The notes: generated from the sequence alone by a model not told the origin. Positions 44,861 through 56,889 are shown, numbered from the stretch's first letter. The stretch: 64,000 bases of DNA from Whitmania pigra (GCA_021613335.1 JAJTWR010000266.1:5699501-5763500), one strand, 5' to 3'. Program-made: numbers and translations.

Positions 44861-45226
44861 CATTGGCGCAACTAGGGGGGGGCTGGGGGGGCTTGCGCCC
44901 CCCTCAGGCCTAATAGGAGAGACCCTGCAATTTTTCCAAATCCGATGAGTTTTTTTTTGGTGGGGGGGGGGGGGGTAAGGAGATTTAACTGGTTTGAAAC
45001 TTTGAGACAGAAGATAGTCAAACTCATTCATAAATTATTAAAGATACAAAATAAGACTGCAGACAGAAGATAGTTAAACTCATAATAATAATAATCTGTT
45101 CTATCTTTAATTCTTTATTAATTATAATTGGTAGTTTTGATTTGAACAGTTTCAAAAATTTTTCGACTGCGTCGGGCTTTTCTAAACTTGAGCCCCCCCC
45201 AGCATTTTTCGCTGGTTGCGCCACTG
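44861..45226. mobile_element. hAT-type MITE with perfect 8-bp target duplication
   Basis: 366 bp. Left end CATTGGCGCAACTAGG and right end (minus strand) CAGTGGCGCAACCAGC are inverted repeats. CCTGTCGG occurs directly at both sides (44853-44860 and 45227-45234). No transposase. G-runs and a near-duplicate ACAGAAGATAGT motif lie inside. Confidence 0.85.
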
Positions 45227-45352
45227 CCTGTCGGTGAAAACCCTACCTATCCGACTTCATCGCAACGCACCGCACGTTATATGGTTATCGATGAGGTTCA
45301 CGACGACCTTTGCGCATCTATCCCATATAGTGTAAACTGAGCGCTATAATTT

Positions 45353-45404
45353 ATTTAGTCCAAATCATCTCAGTTATGCAAAGGACTATAATCAAATAAA
45401 TAAA
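45353..45404 (+). mobile_element. Solo LINE/SINE tail micro-insertion, plus strand
   Basis: 52 bp: AGTCCAAATCATCTCAGTTA, the GGACTATAATC box, then AAATAAATAAA. Flanks TATAATTT at 45345-45352 and 45405-45412 match (11 of 12 if extended). The flanks are AT-rich, so support is weaker than for the copy at 1049. Confidence 0.6.
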
Positions 45405-45414
45405 TATAATTTCT

Positions 45415-46480
45415 TTGAAGCGGCGATGAACAGAAGTTGCATCGCCAGTACGAAAAGGGAGGGTGATATTGCGAAACCCATTGCAATATCCACTTCCAGA
45501 GAAACCCACTTAGTCGTGTACGTCTTGGTGGAGAACTTCATCATAAACCCGTCAAAATACGTCTGAATAATTTGAATTACGTTACGCGGCACATGATGAA
45601 CCTCCAACGTTTTCCATATGAGTTGGTGTGGTACAGACCCGTATGCATTCGACAAGTCGAGCCACACAACGTACAAACTCAGGCGGCGCCTCTTGGCTCT
45701 TTGAATTGCTTCCCAAATCATGGAGGAGTGCTCTGTGCAACCTGGCACGCCTGGAACACCTCCCTTCTGAATCGATGTGTCAACGTACTTATTGGACAAA
45801 ACATACTCAGTGAGGCTCGATGCAATCAAATAGAAAAATAATTTCCCTTCTGCATTCAACAGCGAAAGAAATAATTGATTTAGGCGAAGGGAGTCCCGTT
45901 CCTTTGGTATATAGACGCCTTCTGCGACTTTCCACTCATCATCTACAATGACTGCCAAGCCCTATCGATGAGGGAGTGCAGCAAATACAGCACCTTTGGG
46001 CATCTTTCATCCAAAAGGTAGGGAATTCCATTGGGCCCCGGCGCCGAATGGTTTCTAGCTTTTCTAGTAACTCGCCTTACTTCCTCAATCGACGGAGATG
46101 TCAAGCTAAAAAAGTGGTAGGGAGAGGTACCACTGGGATGTCTTGGCTCACAGGAAGGGGAATGTGCCAAGGGAATCACTGCACGTATTAATGAGGGGCT
46201 CTTCCAGTTCGTATTTACTTACACGAAGCTCACCAAACTTCGGAGGGTCGAGTAACGCTCTCCCATATCTATGTGGATCACTGAAAAACTTCCTATGAGC
46301 TCTCCTCCTCTCATAGTTCTTTTGCCTAACACATTCGGCACGGCGAAGGTTTCTGACACGTTCCTTCAACTCTTCCGACACAACTATAATACTTGATTTA
46401 TCATCTTCCTTGGCATCCTTCCACCGACGACGGAGTGCCTTCTTCTCGCATTTCAGCCACTCAAGCTCACATTTCGAGAT
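45415..46480 (-). mobile_element. Non-LTR reverse transcriptase fragment, R2/NeSL-like
   Basis: Minus-strand pieces in order: KERVRNLRRAECVRQKNYER with RRAHRKFFSDPHRYG (46380-46250), ARNHSAPGPNGIPYL (about 46075-46010, RT motif), YIPKERDSLRLNQLFLSLLN (45910-45850), YVDTSIQKGGVPGVPGCTEH, VVWLDLSNAYGSVPHQLIW (catalytic-region motif) and FAISPSLFVLAM (about 45470-45430). The LDLSNAYGSVPH and GVPGVPGC blocks point to the R2/NeSL side of the LINE tree rather than the I or CR1 types elsewhere in the window. Frame breaks show it is dead. Confidence 0.7.
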
Positions 46481-46483
46481 TTC

Positions 46484-47395
46484 TGCGGTTTTACAGGTCG
46501 TTTCTCAGCATGATTTGTAGCAATATCCAGTGGTTGCAGTTTGGATGTTAGACCACCCGGGATGATTGCAATGTGACATCCGCTCGAGTTGAGCATCTTC
46601 TTAACTGACTCCTCTTTATGAGCAGTCATTGCATCCATGATCAACAGCGAGCTCTTTGAAAAGAATCCACCCCATCTTGTTTGAAAATATTTCTGAATCT
46701 AGAGCTTCATTGCCACTGTGTTGTCCGACAGTTGTTTTGGTCTTCACTGACAATCCGTTTCTCTTCATGAATTTTGAGATCCACGAGAGCCCTGCCTTGA
46801 AATCGTTAATTTCGCTCTCATGAGCTAACATCCTGGCTTTTAGATGGATGGCTTTTGTTGAAACTCCTCGGCTTCTCTTTCTTTGTTCTAAGAACCATAG
46901 CTTTAAATCAGAATCTAACTTTGGCCAGCTCGCATTTTGGCCACGGCATGCACGTTTTCTTGGATTCTATTTCTCAAGCAAGCATTCCTTCTTTCTCCAT
47001 TCGCAAACTGACACTCCCTTAACATTGAACTCCCTAGCTGCTGTCTATGTCATTTGCCCTAGAAACGACTTGAAGCTTGTAGGCGTTCATCAGCCATTTT
47101 ACTAACGACGTCGATATTTCAACCAAGAGCACTTCTTTCTACATATCACTGTATCTTCAAGAATCGGAAGATTTTTTGACGACTTTTAAATTTAATTGTT
47201 TCATATATTAAAATCCGCTTCAATTAAATATTTTAATGTAAATTATTTTAATTTTTTGCATTGTTTTTATGCTTTACATAATGTCAGACACTTTGCATAA
47301 TTTATTAATGTTTTTCATTGAATTTGAACTTTCTGAACGTAATGATTAAATAAAAAAAAACAAATTTAATTAAAATGTTCAGTTACGTGATTATT
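46484..47395 (-). mobile_element. Pogo-like DNA transposon, second copy, inverted
   Basis: Minus strand: ARMLAHESEINDFKAGLSWI with SKFMKRNGLSVKTKTTVG (46831-46700), then a deletion into the DDE region (MIMDAMTAHKEESVKKMLNS, IIPGGLTSKLQPLDIATN, 46644-46500). The 5' side (46850-47395) matches 39985-40390 in reverse, including the TTAAAATAATTT/CAAATTTAATTAA region. The two copies keep different parts of the transposase. Confidence 0.75.
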
Positions 47396-47399
47396 TATG

Positions 47400-47485
47400 C
47401 CATTTTCTGGAGTATCGGTTAACTTTCCTCTCCAGATTCTCGACCACTGATAAAACAATCTCGTAGATGTTTAACGGCCAGAGCA
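47400..47485. repeat. Dispersed repeat R2, copy 1
   Basis: CCATTTTCTGGAGTATCGGT, TTAACTTTCCTCTCCAG and CTCGACCACTGATAAAACAA match 63575-63670 in the same orientation. The class is unknown. Confidence 0.55.
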
Positions 47486-47589
47486 GTCTTGGAAAGAGCA
47501 CGAACTGGAGCAACCACACTTTGAAACGCCCTTGCAGCGGTGACGCCTCGATCGCTTGCAGTCCCCTGGTGGTTTGTTAGAGTATGGCG

Positions 47590-48690
47590 CACTCAGTGAG
47601 GCCGAGTACATTTGTTGTACTTGAGTATTTATACTTAAGTCCTTTCAAGATTGTGTACTTAGTACTTAAATACATTTTTAATAATTATTAATAAGTACAT
47701 TTTAAGTACTTTTAAATTTTATTCAAACAATTTTCTGAGCCAAGCATATTAGAGGTGGAACCATCTGATGGATGCGACTTTGATGATGAGACTAATAGTC
47801 ATTTAGAAATATCACAGTTTTTTGAGCAGACGGAATCAGAATCATGTATTTATCTGTCTTCTCATTTACCATGTTTCTCGCACACACTAAATTTGTTGGC
47901 TTCTGTGGATGCCAATAAAGCACTGGCAAGTGATGCAACTTATAAGCGAATGTATCGATCAGTGGCTGGCAAATGTTCCAGCTTAAGTAATGCATCCCAT
48001 CAGAGTTCAAAAGCTGCTGAAGCTGTGTTTGATGTTCTTGGGAGAACAATACCTAAGCCAAACTCAACTCGGTGGAACAGTTATAGAGCCATCTATGATA
48101 TGAAGGACAGAGTTAATATCGTGATGGAACGCTTGTTGCTGCCAAAGTTCAGCTCTCAAGACTTCATTTTCTTGAAGGAATGGATTGAAGTAATGAGACC
48201 AATTGCACAAGCTCTGGATAATTTACAAGGAGAAGACAAGTTCAACCATTCCATCATCTCCACCTGTTGAAAGACTATTCAATCAAGCTGGTCTTATACT
48301 GACTCCTCAGCGTAACAGACTCTGTGACAAATATTTTAAAACAATGCTTCTTTTAAAGAAAAATAAACAATTTTATTGATAAATGTAAATTCTGTTAGAC
48401 TTGTCTTAACATTGTATTGAAGATCACGAATATTATTTCCGATCAATGAAGGAATAATAATAATAATAATAATAATAATTAATTTATAAAGCGCCGTGTG
48501 CGTAGCGTCAGAGGCGCCTTGTGTCTTCGCTGTCCCAGGAAAAGTACTTATACTTATACTTGTACTTATACTTAAGTACAATGACTACAACGTACTTGTA
48601 CTTGGACTTATTAGTACCTTCAGCCCCAATTACTTGTACTTATACTTAAGTACATTTTTGGAGTACTTACGGCGCACTTCATACTTCATA
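47590..48690 (+). mobile_element. hAT transposon, internally deleted
   Basis: Subterminal regions at both ends are full of AAGTAC/GTACTT motifs, typical of hAT transposase-binding arrays. A 171-codon frame (47755-48270) holds CFSHTLNLLAS (after the DDE middle part), NSTRWNSYRAIYDM and LKEWIEVMRPIAQALDNLQG. It then jumps to the C-terminal dimerisation region in another frame (SSPPVERLFNQAGLILTPQR with NRL, near 48255-48320), so a part between them is deleted. Confidence 0.8.
48454..48540 (-). mobile_element. CR1-like LINE tail insertion in the hAT
   Basis: Minus strand: ACACAAGGCGCCTCTGACGC, CACACGGCGC stem partner, TTTATAAATTAA, then ATT repeats. It is the same 3' end as the LINE at 3030, and reads as the same residues (KTQGASDA.H.ALYKL), truncated to about 85 bp. 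Confidence 0.7.
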
Positions 48691-49333
48691 CTCTTGTTGG
48701 TGAGAGATTCGTCAAAAACCCTTCCAAGACTTTTCAGCGATTCTTCGGATACTGTGGGTACTCGCTGTTCCACCACATCAAAGAACGCGTTCCTGGGAAT
48801 TTCCCCCCTGGCTAGGACGAGACTTCTGGATTTCGCAGGCTTGAAAGTCGTTCGACATCACCCTAGAAGGTCGCTCAATCTGCACAGGGTATTTTTGACA
48901 ACCTTCTTCCTGTTCATGATCAAGTGATAGTGAAAGCAGGAATAAATGGTTTGCCAAAGAATATGAAAACATTACTGTTTCTTAAATATAAGTATTTTAA
49001 GAGTAGCGGGATTATTCTACAAAGGTGCCCCAAGTATCGAACAATTTTGTTTAAGGTGATGGATTATGACTTGTCATGAATTATTAATACCGGCCTTGGT
49101 GCGACTCCATTAGTAATTCAAGTCCAAGCTTCTATCAATAGCTTTTATAACTAATACCTGATAATTTTATTCCATCAAATGAGGGATTTTATGATAACTT
49201 GGATTCATACACGGAATAGACGTTCGCAATTAAAAAAATTTAAATTTCTTATACATGATTTAAGACATTCCCCGGGGTTCAATTCTAAATTTCCACTATC
49301 TACATCGTCGATTGCGCTCTACAATAGATTTAC
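48691..49333. other. Unclassified sequence
   Basis: No gene recognised between the hAT and the SINE; short ORFs only. Confidence 0.3.
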
Positions 49334-49340
49334 AAATCCG

Positions 49341-49445
49341 CATGGCCTGCGCCTCTCACGATGGCAGCGCGGATTCGAACCCCGCTGCGGGAGCACCGTC
49401 TTAATCATCTAGCTATGCAACGGACGTTAACAAAACAAGTAAAGT
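49341..49445 (+). mobile_element. SINE family A copy with A-box deletion
   Basis: CATGGCC runs directly into TGCGCCTCTCACGATGGCAG, so the A-box half is deleted; the B box GGATTCGAACCCCGC is intact, followed by the tail (TAATCATCTAGCTATGCAAC, GGACGTTAA). AAATCCG occurs at 49334-49340 and 49446-49452, a probable target duplication. Confidence 0.75.
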
Positions 49446-50165
49446 AAATCCGTGTTTAGAACGACGCCGGGCATATTAATATTCATGTATCATGTATTAG
49501 CTAATTTAGGCGCTGTGATTGGACAGATGTTTTCCGAAAGTAAGTCACATGTATCGTTTTAACTTCATAAAATATAAATTTTGAATGATGACTGTATTTC
49601 AATTAAATTTTGTAATGTTAAGTGGCTAATTTTTTAGATGATGAGGTTAACGAGATAAAGATCTGGGAAAATATTTAACGTAATATTTTAGTATTAAATA
49701 AATCCTCCAAAAAGCTTCGTTTTTTTAGATTTTTTTCCATAATTCGGGATAGTGTTCTAGTTACTTCGTTCCAGACGGAAATTCAGAGCGCAAGAGGACG
49801 TTGAGAAGTCAGAGGCAATCTAGGCTCTTGAGGAATTAAGAGGTGACATGAACTCGGATGGAACCACTTTGAGAGGTGGTCTACCGCAAGCGCACCAGGC
49901 AAAGCATAATGCCATGATAATTCGGGGAAGAAGGTGACTGATGGAAACAGAAAGAATCGCAGTGCAACAAAGCCAACAAAGCCAACAAAGCCAACAAAGC
50001 CTATGGACAACATGGGTCAAAGTCTACAAATGATACATGGATATAATGTCTGAAAAAAATTTAAATTAATTGTATATATTTTTATTGGTAATTTCGCGAA
50101 ATTAAGCATTTTTGGTGAAGATCATTTATGACATAAACTTGAATTGGCTAACACTCAATCAAGTA
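49446..50165. other. Receptor 3' flank with LINE-like scrap
   Basis: About 49780-50005 shares TCAGAGCGCAAGA and CAATGC/GCAACAAAGCC with the LINE fragment near 26.9 kb. It ends in four tandem copies of the 9-mer AAAGCCAAC (about 49970-50005). No gene. Confidence 0.4.
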
Positions 50166-53100
50166 TTACAAAATGTAAACGCTGTCTACAATAACGTTCT
50201 TAATAGATGTTGAATTATCAATATCCTTCGTAACTCCATTGTTGATCTGTTTGGAGATATCTGAAAGTAGAATTGAACAAAGTATCAAGCATGTGGAACT
50301 TTTATATTAAATACATTCACCTCCTTGGTCTGTTCTGTTGATTTGGCAGGCCACTGGAGTGAAGGCATTTATGGTAAGCCCCACTTTTGCAATTTTGCAA
50401 GTGGGTTGAGTAACTTTGCTTCCAATGCTTTCAACTCTGAGGTTTCTGCTAGGACATTTCATTGTTAGTTTTCGTATTTTTTTGTCTTTGCGGAGCCAAA
50501 TCAAGTAGAGCTTAGGGCTGAAAAGACAAACGAGTGCAACAAAAGCGCTCAAGCTAATCGACATACACAACGTCGTGATCTGTATCTGCAATTGTTTTCA
50601 ATAAACATCAGAAATTGCTAAAAATAAATCCTAGCTTTGATTATAGAACAACCTGAAATGAGTTGAATGTGCCGAAGTAAATTGGAATAAAGGCAAGCCA
50701 GATAATGCAGGTCGTGTACATAGTGAACCCTATATGCTTGGACTCATTAAAATTTCCTGGAATCTTTCTAGTTTTTATTGCATAGATTGTGCAAACAATA
50801 ATTAAGAGCATGTTGTATGACAGGGAAATAATAAACCATTCACTGCGCATTCTACATTTCAAAACGATTTCGTTCATCCGATCAAATGGATGATCAATCC
50901 TTACATCGGGAGGATCAGCAATCAACCACACAAAACTTCCGACAACTTGAACTGAAATAAGAATTAAAGTAAGTATTACTTGAGATTTGGGGCTGATGAA
51001 TATTGGAGGCTTTGCAGATTTCCTGGCGGAATCAAAAATTCTTGAAATCCGATTTGTTTTTGTAAACAATGATGCATACATCACTGAGAAACCGAACCCT
51101 ACACTAAATCGCTGCAATCCACAGACCACAATGGAAGGCTTTGACAACAAAATAAATGTCTGCAAATAACAGATGAAGAATCCTCCAAAAAGCATGAGTG
51201 TTAGTTCTCTACCACTAGCCTTAACAACCGGACTGTCAAGATTTTGGACGAAGGAAGCAGCAGCAACAATTGTACAAAATATACCGAAGAGTGATAAAAA
51301 CAATGGCACGATGGCATATATACTATTCCAGCGCATATATTGAACTTCTAATTCTAAACATAGAGTTTTATCAGGTGACGAAGGCCAAGTACCGAATGGA
51401 CATGCCTCACATGAAAATTCGTCCTTGACAATTTCGAACGGGTGGCAATTAATGCAGACCCAACAGCAAGCTTCTCCTTGCTGTACGTGCTTTATCTGAC
51501 CAGGCTCACAAGCTAAACTGCATTTAGATGACGGTAATTGGCTCGTATTGCCTGTCCAGTAAACAGTGCCAGGTCGTTCAGGCAATTCAGAGCTGCTTTG
51601 ATTGATATGCTTGTTTATATCTGATATCTGCTGGCTGGCGACCATAAATAATCCAGAAAAATTCCACTTTCCAATGATGATGTACTCATACTTTCCAGTT
51701 GTCAAATTTTTTCTGTAGTTCATTATGTTATATTGCCCAATTCCATCTCCATTTTTATCAAATCTGACCGTCGACCCATATCCATCTAAAGTTAGATCAC
51801 AAAAACTTAACAAATAAGAGTTACCCTAGAGTTTGTTTGATATTTATCATGTATCTAACCTTGGAAAGAAAGGTCGAGAAGGTACTTCTTGTACAGTTCT
51901 GTGCCGTCGATTTGAGCATGTTTGTAACAATGGAGCTTTTTCTTTAATGATTTCACGTTAACACATTGATCTTCTAACATGTTGTGAAGTGCATGGGCGA
52001 GAGAATACACTGCGTCGAATACAAATTGCATTTTGCTTTCTTGTTCATAAATCTTTGGCCCAAGAGACTCATTCCCTGTACAAATTTTGGCCGTACCTGC
52101 TTGGTTGGATGGAAACGTGATATTCACACGAAGTTTCACATTATCGATAATTTTTCGATTGTGATTGTTCCGATAATTTGTTCCACTATCCTCAAAAGTG
52201 CATTCATGAACATATTCCCAGTATTCTCTAAACCATGGATTTCTGTTGTTATCACTGATTTTGAGAGAAGTAAAATATTCATCAAATTCATCTATCCTTG
52301 AAGAACGCAATTCAATAGTTATCGCTCCCTCACCAACGTCATCATTGCCCTTCACTGGCATCTCTTCCTTCCCCCAACCATCGCTAGCCACCCATACAAA
52401 ATGATTTGTTTTGTTTTGCCTTTTGGCTGCTGATAAAACCTCCCTAGCATCTTCGATACGTAAAAATAAAACAACCACTCTTGCGGTTGGCTTTGTCAAA
52501 AGTCGTTTAATTATTTCGTCGAATCTTTCAGGAGTTGCGCTATGTGAAACTTTTTCGGATACCGCTATGCAAACATTTCGCAATCTTGCCTCTTGTCTGA
52601 AAGAGTCTATTCCCATTTCACCATATTCTCCTTCAGAGGCAACTGTATTGACATAGGACCAATTGAAATATCGAATTATGTCTGCCATAGCTTTAGCCTG
52701 AAAGTTATCGGGAGGTACCGTTCTCGCGAATAATTCAAAGCGCCCTTTGTCACTGAGCGCGGCACTGGTAGAAGCGTAACTGACTTGAGGAATTTTGAAA
52801 AGCCTAAGCAAATTGGCCACTTGAATTGAGACACTGCTGTAAGATCCTCCAACTACAGCAAAAACTTTTTCAGGTGAGTTGGAAAGTGTAGGGTATGAGC
52901 CGTCAGAACATTTAAAAAGATTTGGATCAACAATGTTCAATGAAGCTCGAACGTACACTAGAGATTGATCCAATGCATGTGTTTCTCTTGAGCAGGTATC
53001 TAGAATTTTGGCTCCCAGTTTAATATGAGGTAAGATCTCAGAGTTATTGTTGATGTGATCAATGGTGAATAACATAGCTTCAACTCTTTGAATGCCTCTA

Positions 53101-53306
53101 TCAGGTTGAATTTCTCCACAGCCATTAGCATTCTTTTTATGCACAGGAAACAATCCTCCCAATATAAAGTCGCCATCAATTTCTGCAGCGATGACTCGTG
53201 GAGTCTTCTTGATTTGTTTCAAAGGAACAGTTTTAATGTTGCTAGCACTTACAACGGATACCAGTGCATAACAAAGCACTAGACGTTTGCAATATTCCAT
53301 TTTCAT
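50166..53306 (-). CDS. Group II metabotropic glutamate receptor (mGlu2/3-like), four coding exons
   Basis: Class C G-protein-coupled receptor; group II members couple to Gi/o and reduce cAMP, often presynaptically. Exons in coding order: 51860-53306, 50653-51785, 50321-50585, 50166-50260; introns GT-AG; 979 residues. Seen: hydrophobic signal peptide (RLVLCYALVSVVSA, about 8-21); Venus flytrap domain with VVGGSYSSVSIQVANLLRLF, YASTSAALSDK, FARTVPPDNFQAKAMADIIR and TVASEGEYGEMG; Cys-rich domain with GEACCWVC; seven membrane segments starting at AIVPLFLSLFGIF; intracellular KASGREL and FNESKHIGFTMY; the seventh segment TTLCMSISLSAFVALVCLFS in exon 3. The flytrap blocks match mGlu2/3 and the insect receptor mGluRA much better than group I or III. 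The last exon (32 codons) is inferred from splice signals only. Confidence 0.93.
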
Positions 53307-53880
53307 GTTTCATAAAGCTAACCAAAATGCAAGAGTATTTTAATGCACACAGTAAAATGATAATACTCTCAAAATACACCTGATCTAAGAAAGCAGGTGC
53401 AAATCATTCCTACACGCTTCAGTGCCTTTGCTTTCCATCTCGGCTGCTGCTTTTAACGTGCGTGTCGGGCGTTGTACGTGATAAAATACTTAAACTCTCA
53501 CGCTTGGCAGCAACATCTCCGCGTAAAAATACACCTGCTTGCCTCTAAATAACGTCTCCAGCCAATTTTAATAAATGAGAAGGAAACAAATTTGTACTAC
53601 GAAATACTAAAAGATGCAAACATTGAAAATCAGAGAACGTGTGGCAAAAAACCTAGATAATTATAAAATTAGAAGATGGATACAACATAGAGTAGGATGA
53701 ATTCAGATCAAAATGAAAATTTCATATCAAGACCCCACGAAATATCATCGGACAGGTATGCATGGCATAACTTCAGTGCTTGCAGGTTGGCAGGTGGGCG
53801 CGTTCACGCATGCGCGGCAATATCAACAGCCATTTGTTAATGTTTCTTGTTCGCAATCTAACCCGCATCACCAGGGAGTG
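53307..53880. other. Receptor upstream region
   Basis: No coding sequence recognised. It probably contains the 5' UTR and promoter of the minus-strand glutamate receptor gene; no clear core motif. Confidence 0.35.
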
Positions 53881-53884
53881 ACTT

Positions 53885-54014
53885 TTTTTTATACCTCCAT
53901 TTCATAACTACATGATTAGGATGAGATATCTAAGGCACCCGGTATTCCCAGGAAGTCACCCATCCAAGTACCAGCCCATCTCGATGTTGCTTAACTTCGG
54001 TGATCGGATGAGAG
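53885..54014 (-). mobile_element. 5S rRNA-derived SINE (SINE3-like), 3' two thirds
   Basis: The minus strand carries the 5S internal promoter: AAGTTAAGCAACATCGAGA (A box region, 53980-53998) and GTACTTGGATGGGTGAC (C box, 53955-53971), then CCTGGGAATACCGGGTGC. Instead of the 5S 3' end it continues into CCTAATCATGTAGTTATGAA and an A-run, which is the tail of SINE family A. The 5' third lies beyond the hAT at about 57335-57375 (CGGTGAAAACATCGGCTCTC). The acceptor-like terminal stem of 5S is not conserved, so I call it a SINE rather than a 5S gene. Confidence 0.75.
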
Positions 54015-54459
54015 CAGCGGCGTAGCTGGCCGGAGGGGTCTTGGGGTCCGGTCCCCCCCCTGCTGGGATCTGGACCACTTTTTCAAATGGTCCAAATCCG
54101 GTGAGTTTTTTTTAATGGGGGAGGGGGGGAGTATAGTAACAATGAGTGAAAGGATGAGCCTTCTATTAAAACATTAGTATTAATAATGTCAAGCACATTT
54201 TCATTCTGAAACATTTATATGACAAATTATTTTTCAATTAAATGAATCATTCAAATATTTGATATACTTTATAAGGATTTTTCAAAAAAATTTCAAATTC
54301 TCTAAATATTTATTTGAGTTTACTTTTTAGTTGCTCGTTTTTGAAAATAAATCGCGTTTTGTTCTGAACTACGAAGCAGTTCACGAGGTAAAGTATAAAG
54401 CATATTTTAAATTCTATAATAATATAAAAATAATAGTAATAATAAATAGAACTATAAAA

Positions 54460-56889
54460 ATGTCGTTATTTCGAGATCCGGGTGTGGAACCTACAGAATC
54501 CGTTAAAGATATCAATTCAGTAATTGATTTAGGTGCTATACAACCTCGAGGAATAGCCTTTCCAACTACAAGTATACTTGTTGGAAATAAACTGAAATCA
54601 TTAAAATTTCAACAATCTCGGTATGATGGGAGAGAATGGTTGAAGTACAGCATTTCTAAAGATAAAGCTCATTGCTTTTTTTGTCGTCTTTTCAAACCAA
54701 AAAACTTAGCTAATAACAAATACGATCAGTTTGTTGTTACCAACAAAGATTGGAAAAAAATGACAGGTAAAGATGGCAAGATTTCAAGACACGAATCCAG
54801 CAAAGCTCATCTTTCTGCTGCTGAAAATTATCGACATAGAATTGCTGCAACTAACAGAAACTCATCGGTAGCTGCTAAATTGTCAAAAGCATTTTATGAT
54901 CAGCAACAAAAAGAAATAGATGAAAAAGCCAAAAATCGAAAAGTTCTCATTATAATTTTAGATATTATCAAATTTTTATCTAAGCAAAATTTAGCGTTCA
55001 GAGGCCATGATGAAAATTTTACATCTGATAGTCGTGGGAACTTTTTAGAACTAGTAGAATTTTTAGGAAATTATTCACCGATACTTCGAGACTGGTTAGA
55101 TAATCATCCCAAAAATGTTTCTTGGCTTAGTCCAGACATTCAAAACGAATTAATTGAACTTACCACTGATGAAGTTTTAAAAGAAATTTCAAAACAAGCT
55201 CAAGGGAGACTGATCAGTGTTATGTGTGATGAAGTGAGCGATCGATCCAACAACGAACTTATGAGTATCGTCATTAGATATGTCACTGATTCAGCCGAAA
55301 TCAAAGAAAGCTTGATAGCCATAACCCAGGTGAAAAATACTTCTGCTAAAAGTTTAGTTGAAATAATATTGCAGCAGCTCAAACGTTTGAATCTTTCAAT
55401 TCATAATATAATTGGACAGTGTTATGATGGAGCATCAAATATGTCGGGTATTTACAACGGCGTACAAGCTCAATTGAAATTGTAATTGTAATTGTAACTT
55501 CATTTATATAGCGCCATATGCATAGCGTCAGAGGCGCTTCTTGTAACCATTTATATAGCGCTCCTTCCCAAGGGCGCTGGCGGCAGTGCAGGCTGGGTTT
55601 CGAACACGACACATTACGACTGTTGCCATTACCGCCGTATGCAGGCACGTAACCCATTCGGCTAACCTGCTCATTCAGATAGAAAACCAGTGTTTATTCA
55701 TTGTTGGGCTCATGTTTTGAATTTAGTTTTACAGGATGTCTGTAAATTAACAAAATACTGCAATAAAGTATTTGATTTGCTGCAGAAAGTTTTTGTTATT
55801 GTAGAGGGTTCGCCAAAGCGTCATGATGAATACATGAATGCCATCAGAGGTTTACATTTGGAAATTGCATTGCAGTCATTATCTGGAACCAGATGGTCAG
55901 CAAGATGTATAAATTTGCGAATTGTTCACAGATGTTTGCCAGCAATTATTGAATTTTTGGGACATCGCAGTGATTCAGATTCAGCTGGCTTACTCAAAGC
56001 AATTAAAGAACCGGTTTTCATTTTTGGGCTAGAATTTTTGGTTCAAGTGTTTATGTTGGTAAACGCAGCGTCACAGGCTCTGCAAAATAAAGATATTGAC
56101 CTTGCGGCAGCTGCAAGATCTATAGATGAATTAAAAGCTGGATTGAATAGCATGGATTGTGAAGAAGAATTCGATCTACTTTTTGAAAAATCAAAAATTT
56201 ATTATGGTAAACTGGGAATCAATGAGGAGTATACAAATAATAAAAGAGCACGTAACGTTCCTGCAGCTCTTCAAAAATGTGTAATGGACCAGTTTCTGAC
56301 AAAACCTGTTTCAGATAACATAATACATTCCTCTGACAGTAACCTCAGTCTCGTAGATCAATTTAAAGTTCAAATGCGTGTTGATTTTTTCAGACCAGTC
56401 TTAGACTGCATTAAATCCTCTCTTGAATCCAGATTCAATACAGACTGTGTTAAATTAATTCAATATATTCCATCTGTTTTGCCAAAATCGTGGAGCGAAG
56501 AAGGCATCCGAAATTTGGCTAACTTGGCTAGAATTGATGATGATTTATGTGTTATTGAATCTAAATTGGTGATGAAGTGTGAAAATTATCGTTTATTAGA
56601 ATCTTTATCAGGCTTAGCTCAATCAATGGTGAGTCATGCACACGACAAAGTTTACAAATGTTACTACCAATTAATAGTTTTTTTGATGGCTTTGCCAGTT
56701 ACTTCCGCAACGTGCGAAAGATCACATAGCAAAGTAGATATAATCAAATCTGCCTTAAGATCGTCAATGACATCAGAAAAATTAGAACAACTTGTCTTAT
56801 TGTCATGTGAGAAAACTATAATGAACGCCATCAATTTATCAGTTGTTGTTGACAGTTTTGCGTCAACACCAAGAGGTCTTCCCATTTAA
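54460..56889 (+). pseudogene. hAT transposase, ZMYM1-like, interrupted by a SINE
   Basis: Would cut and paste the surrounding element. The first half (54460-55486) has an N-terminal TTF-type zinc-finger region (DGREWLKYS, HCFFCRLF, FVVTNKDWKK, HESSKAH), then the start of the RNase H-like core (LISVMCDEVSDRSNNELMSI) and IGQCYDGASNMSG. The second half (55677-56889) resumes FIHCWAHVLNLVLQ, LSGTRWSARC and ends with the dimerisation region PVTSATCERSHSKVDIIKSA. Apart from the SINE at 55487-55676 both halves are open, and I see no other inactivating change, so the copy was probably functional until recently. The first-half start is taken at the Met before SLFRDPG; an upstream in-frame Met exists at 54331. 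Confidence 0.85.
55487..55676 (-). mobile_element. SINE family B inside the hAT transposase
   Basis: Minus strand: GAGCAGGTTAGCCGAATGGG (A box), CGTGTTCGAAACCC (B box), a body with CAGCCTGCACTGCCGCCAGC, then GGCGCTATATAAATG, the hairpin GCGCCTCTGACGCTATGCAT and a TTACAA microsatellite. Matches 12556-12745. Target duplications are not clear. Confidence 0.8.

Noticed and set aside
51984..52656. Plus-strand ORFs in the receptor region
   Set aside because: Antisense shadows of the large receptor exon.
53930..54014. Functional 5S rRNA gene
   Set aside because: The terminal stem is not conserved, a LINE-type tail is attached and a 3.3-kb transposon splits it.
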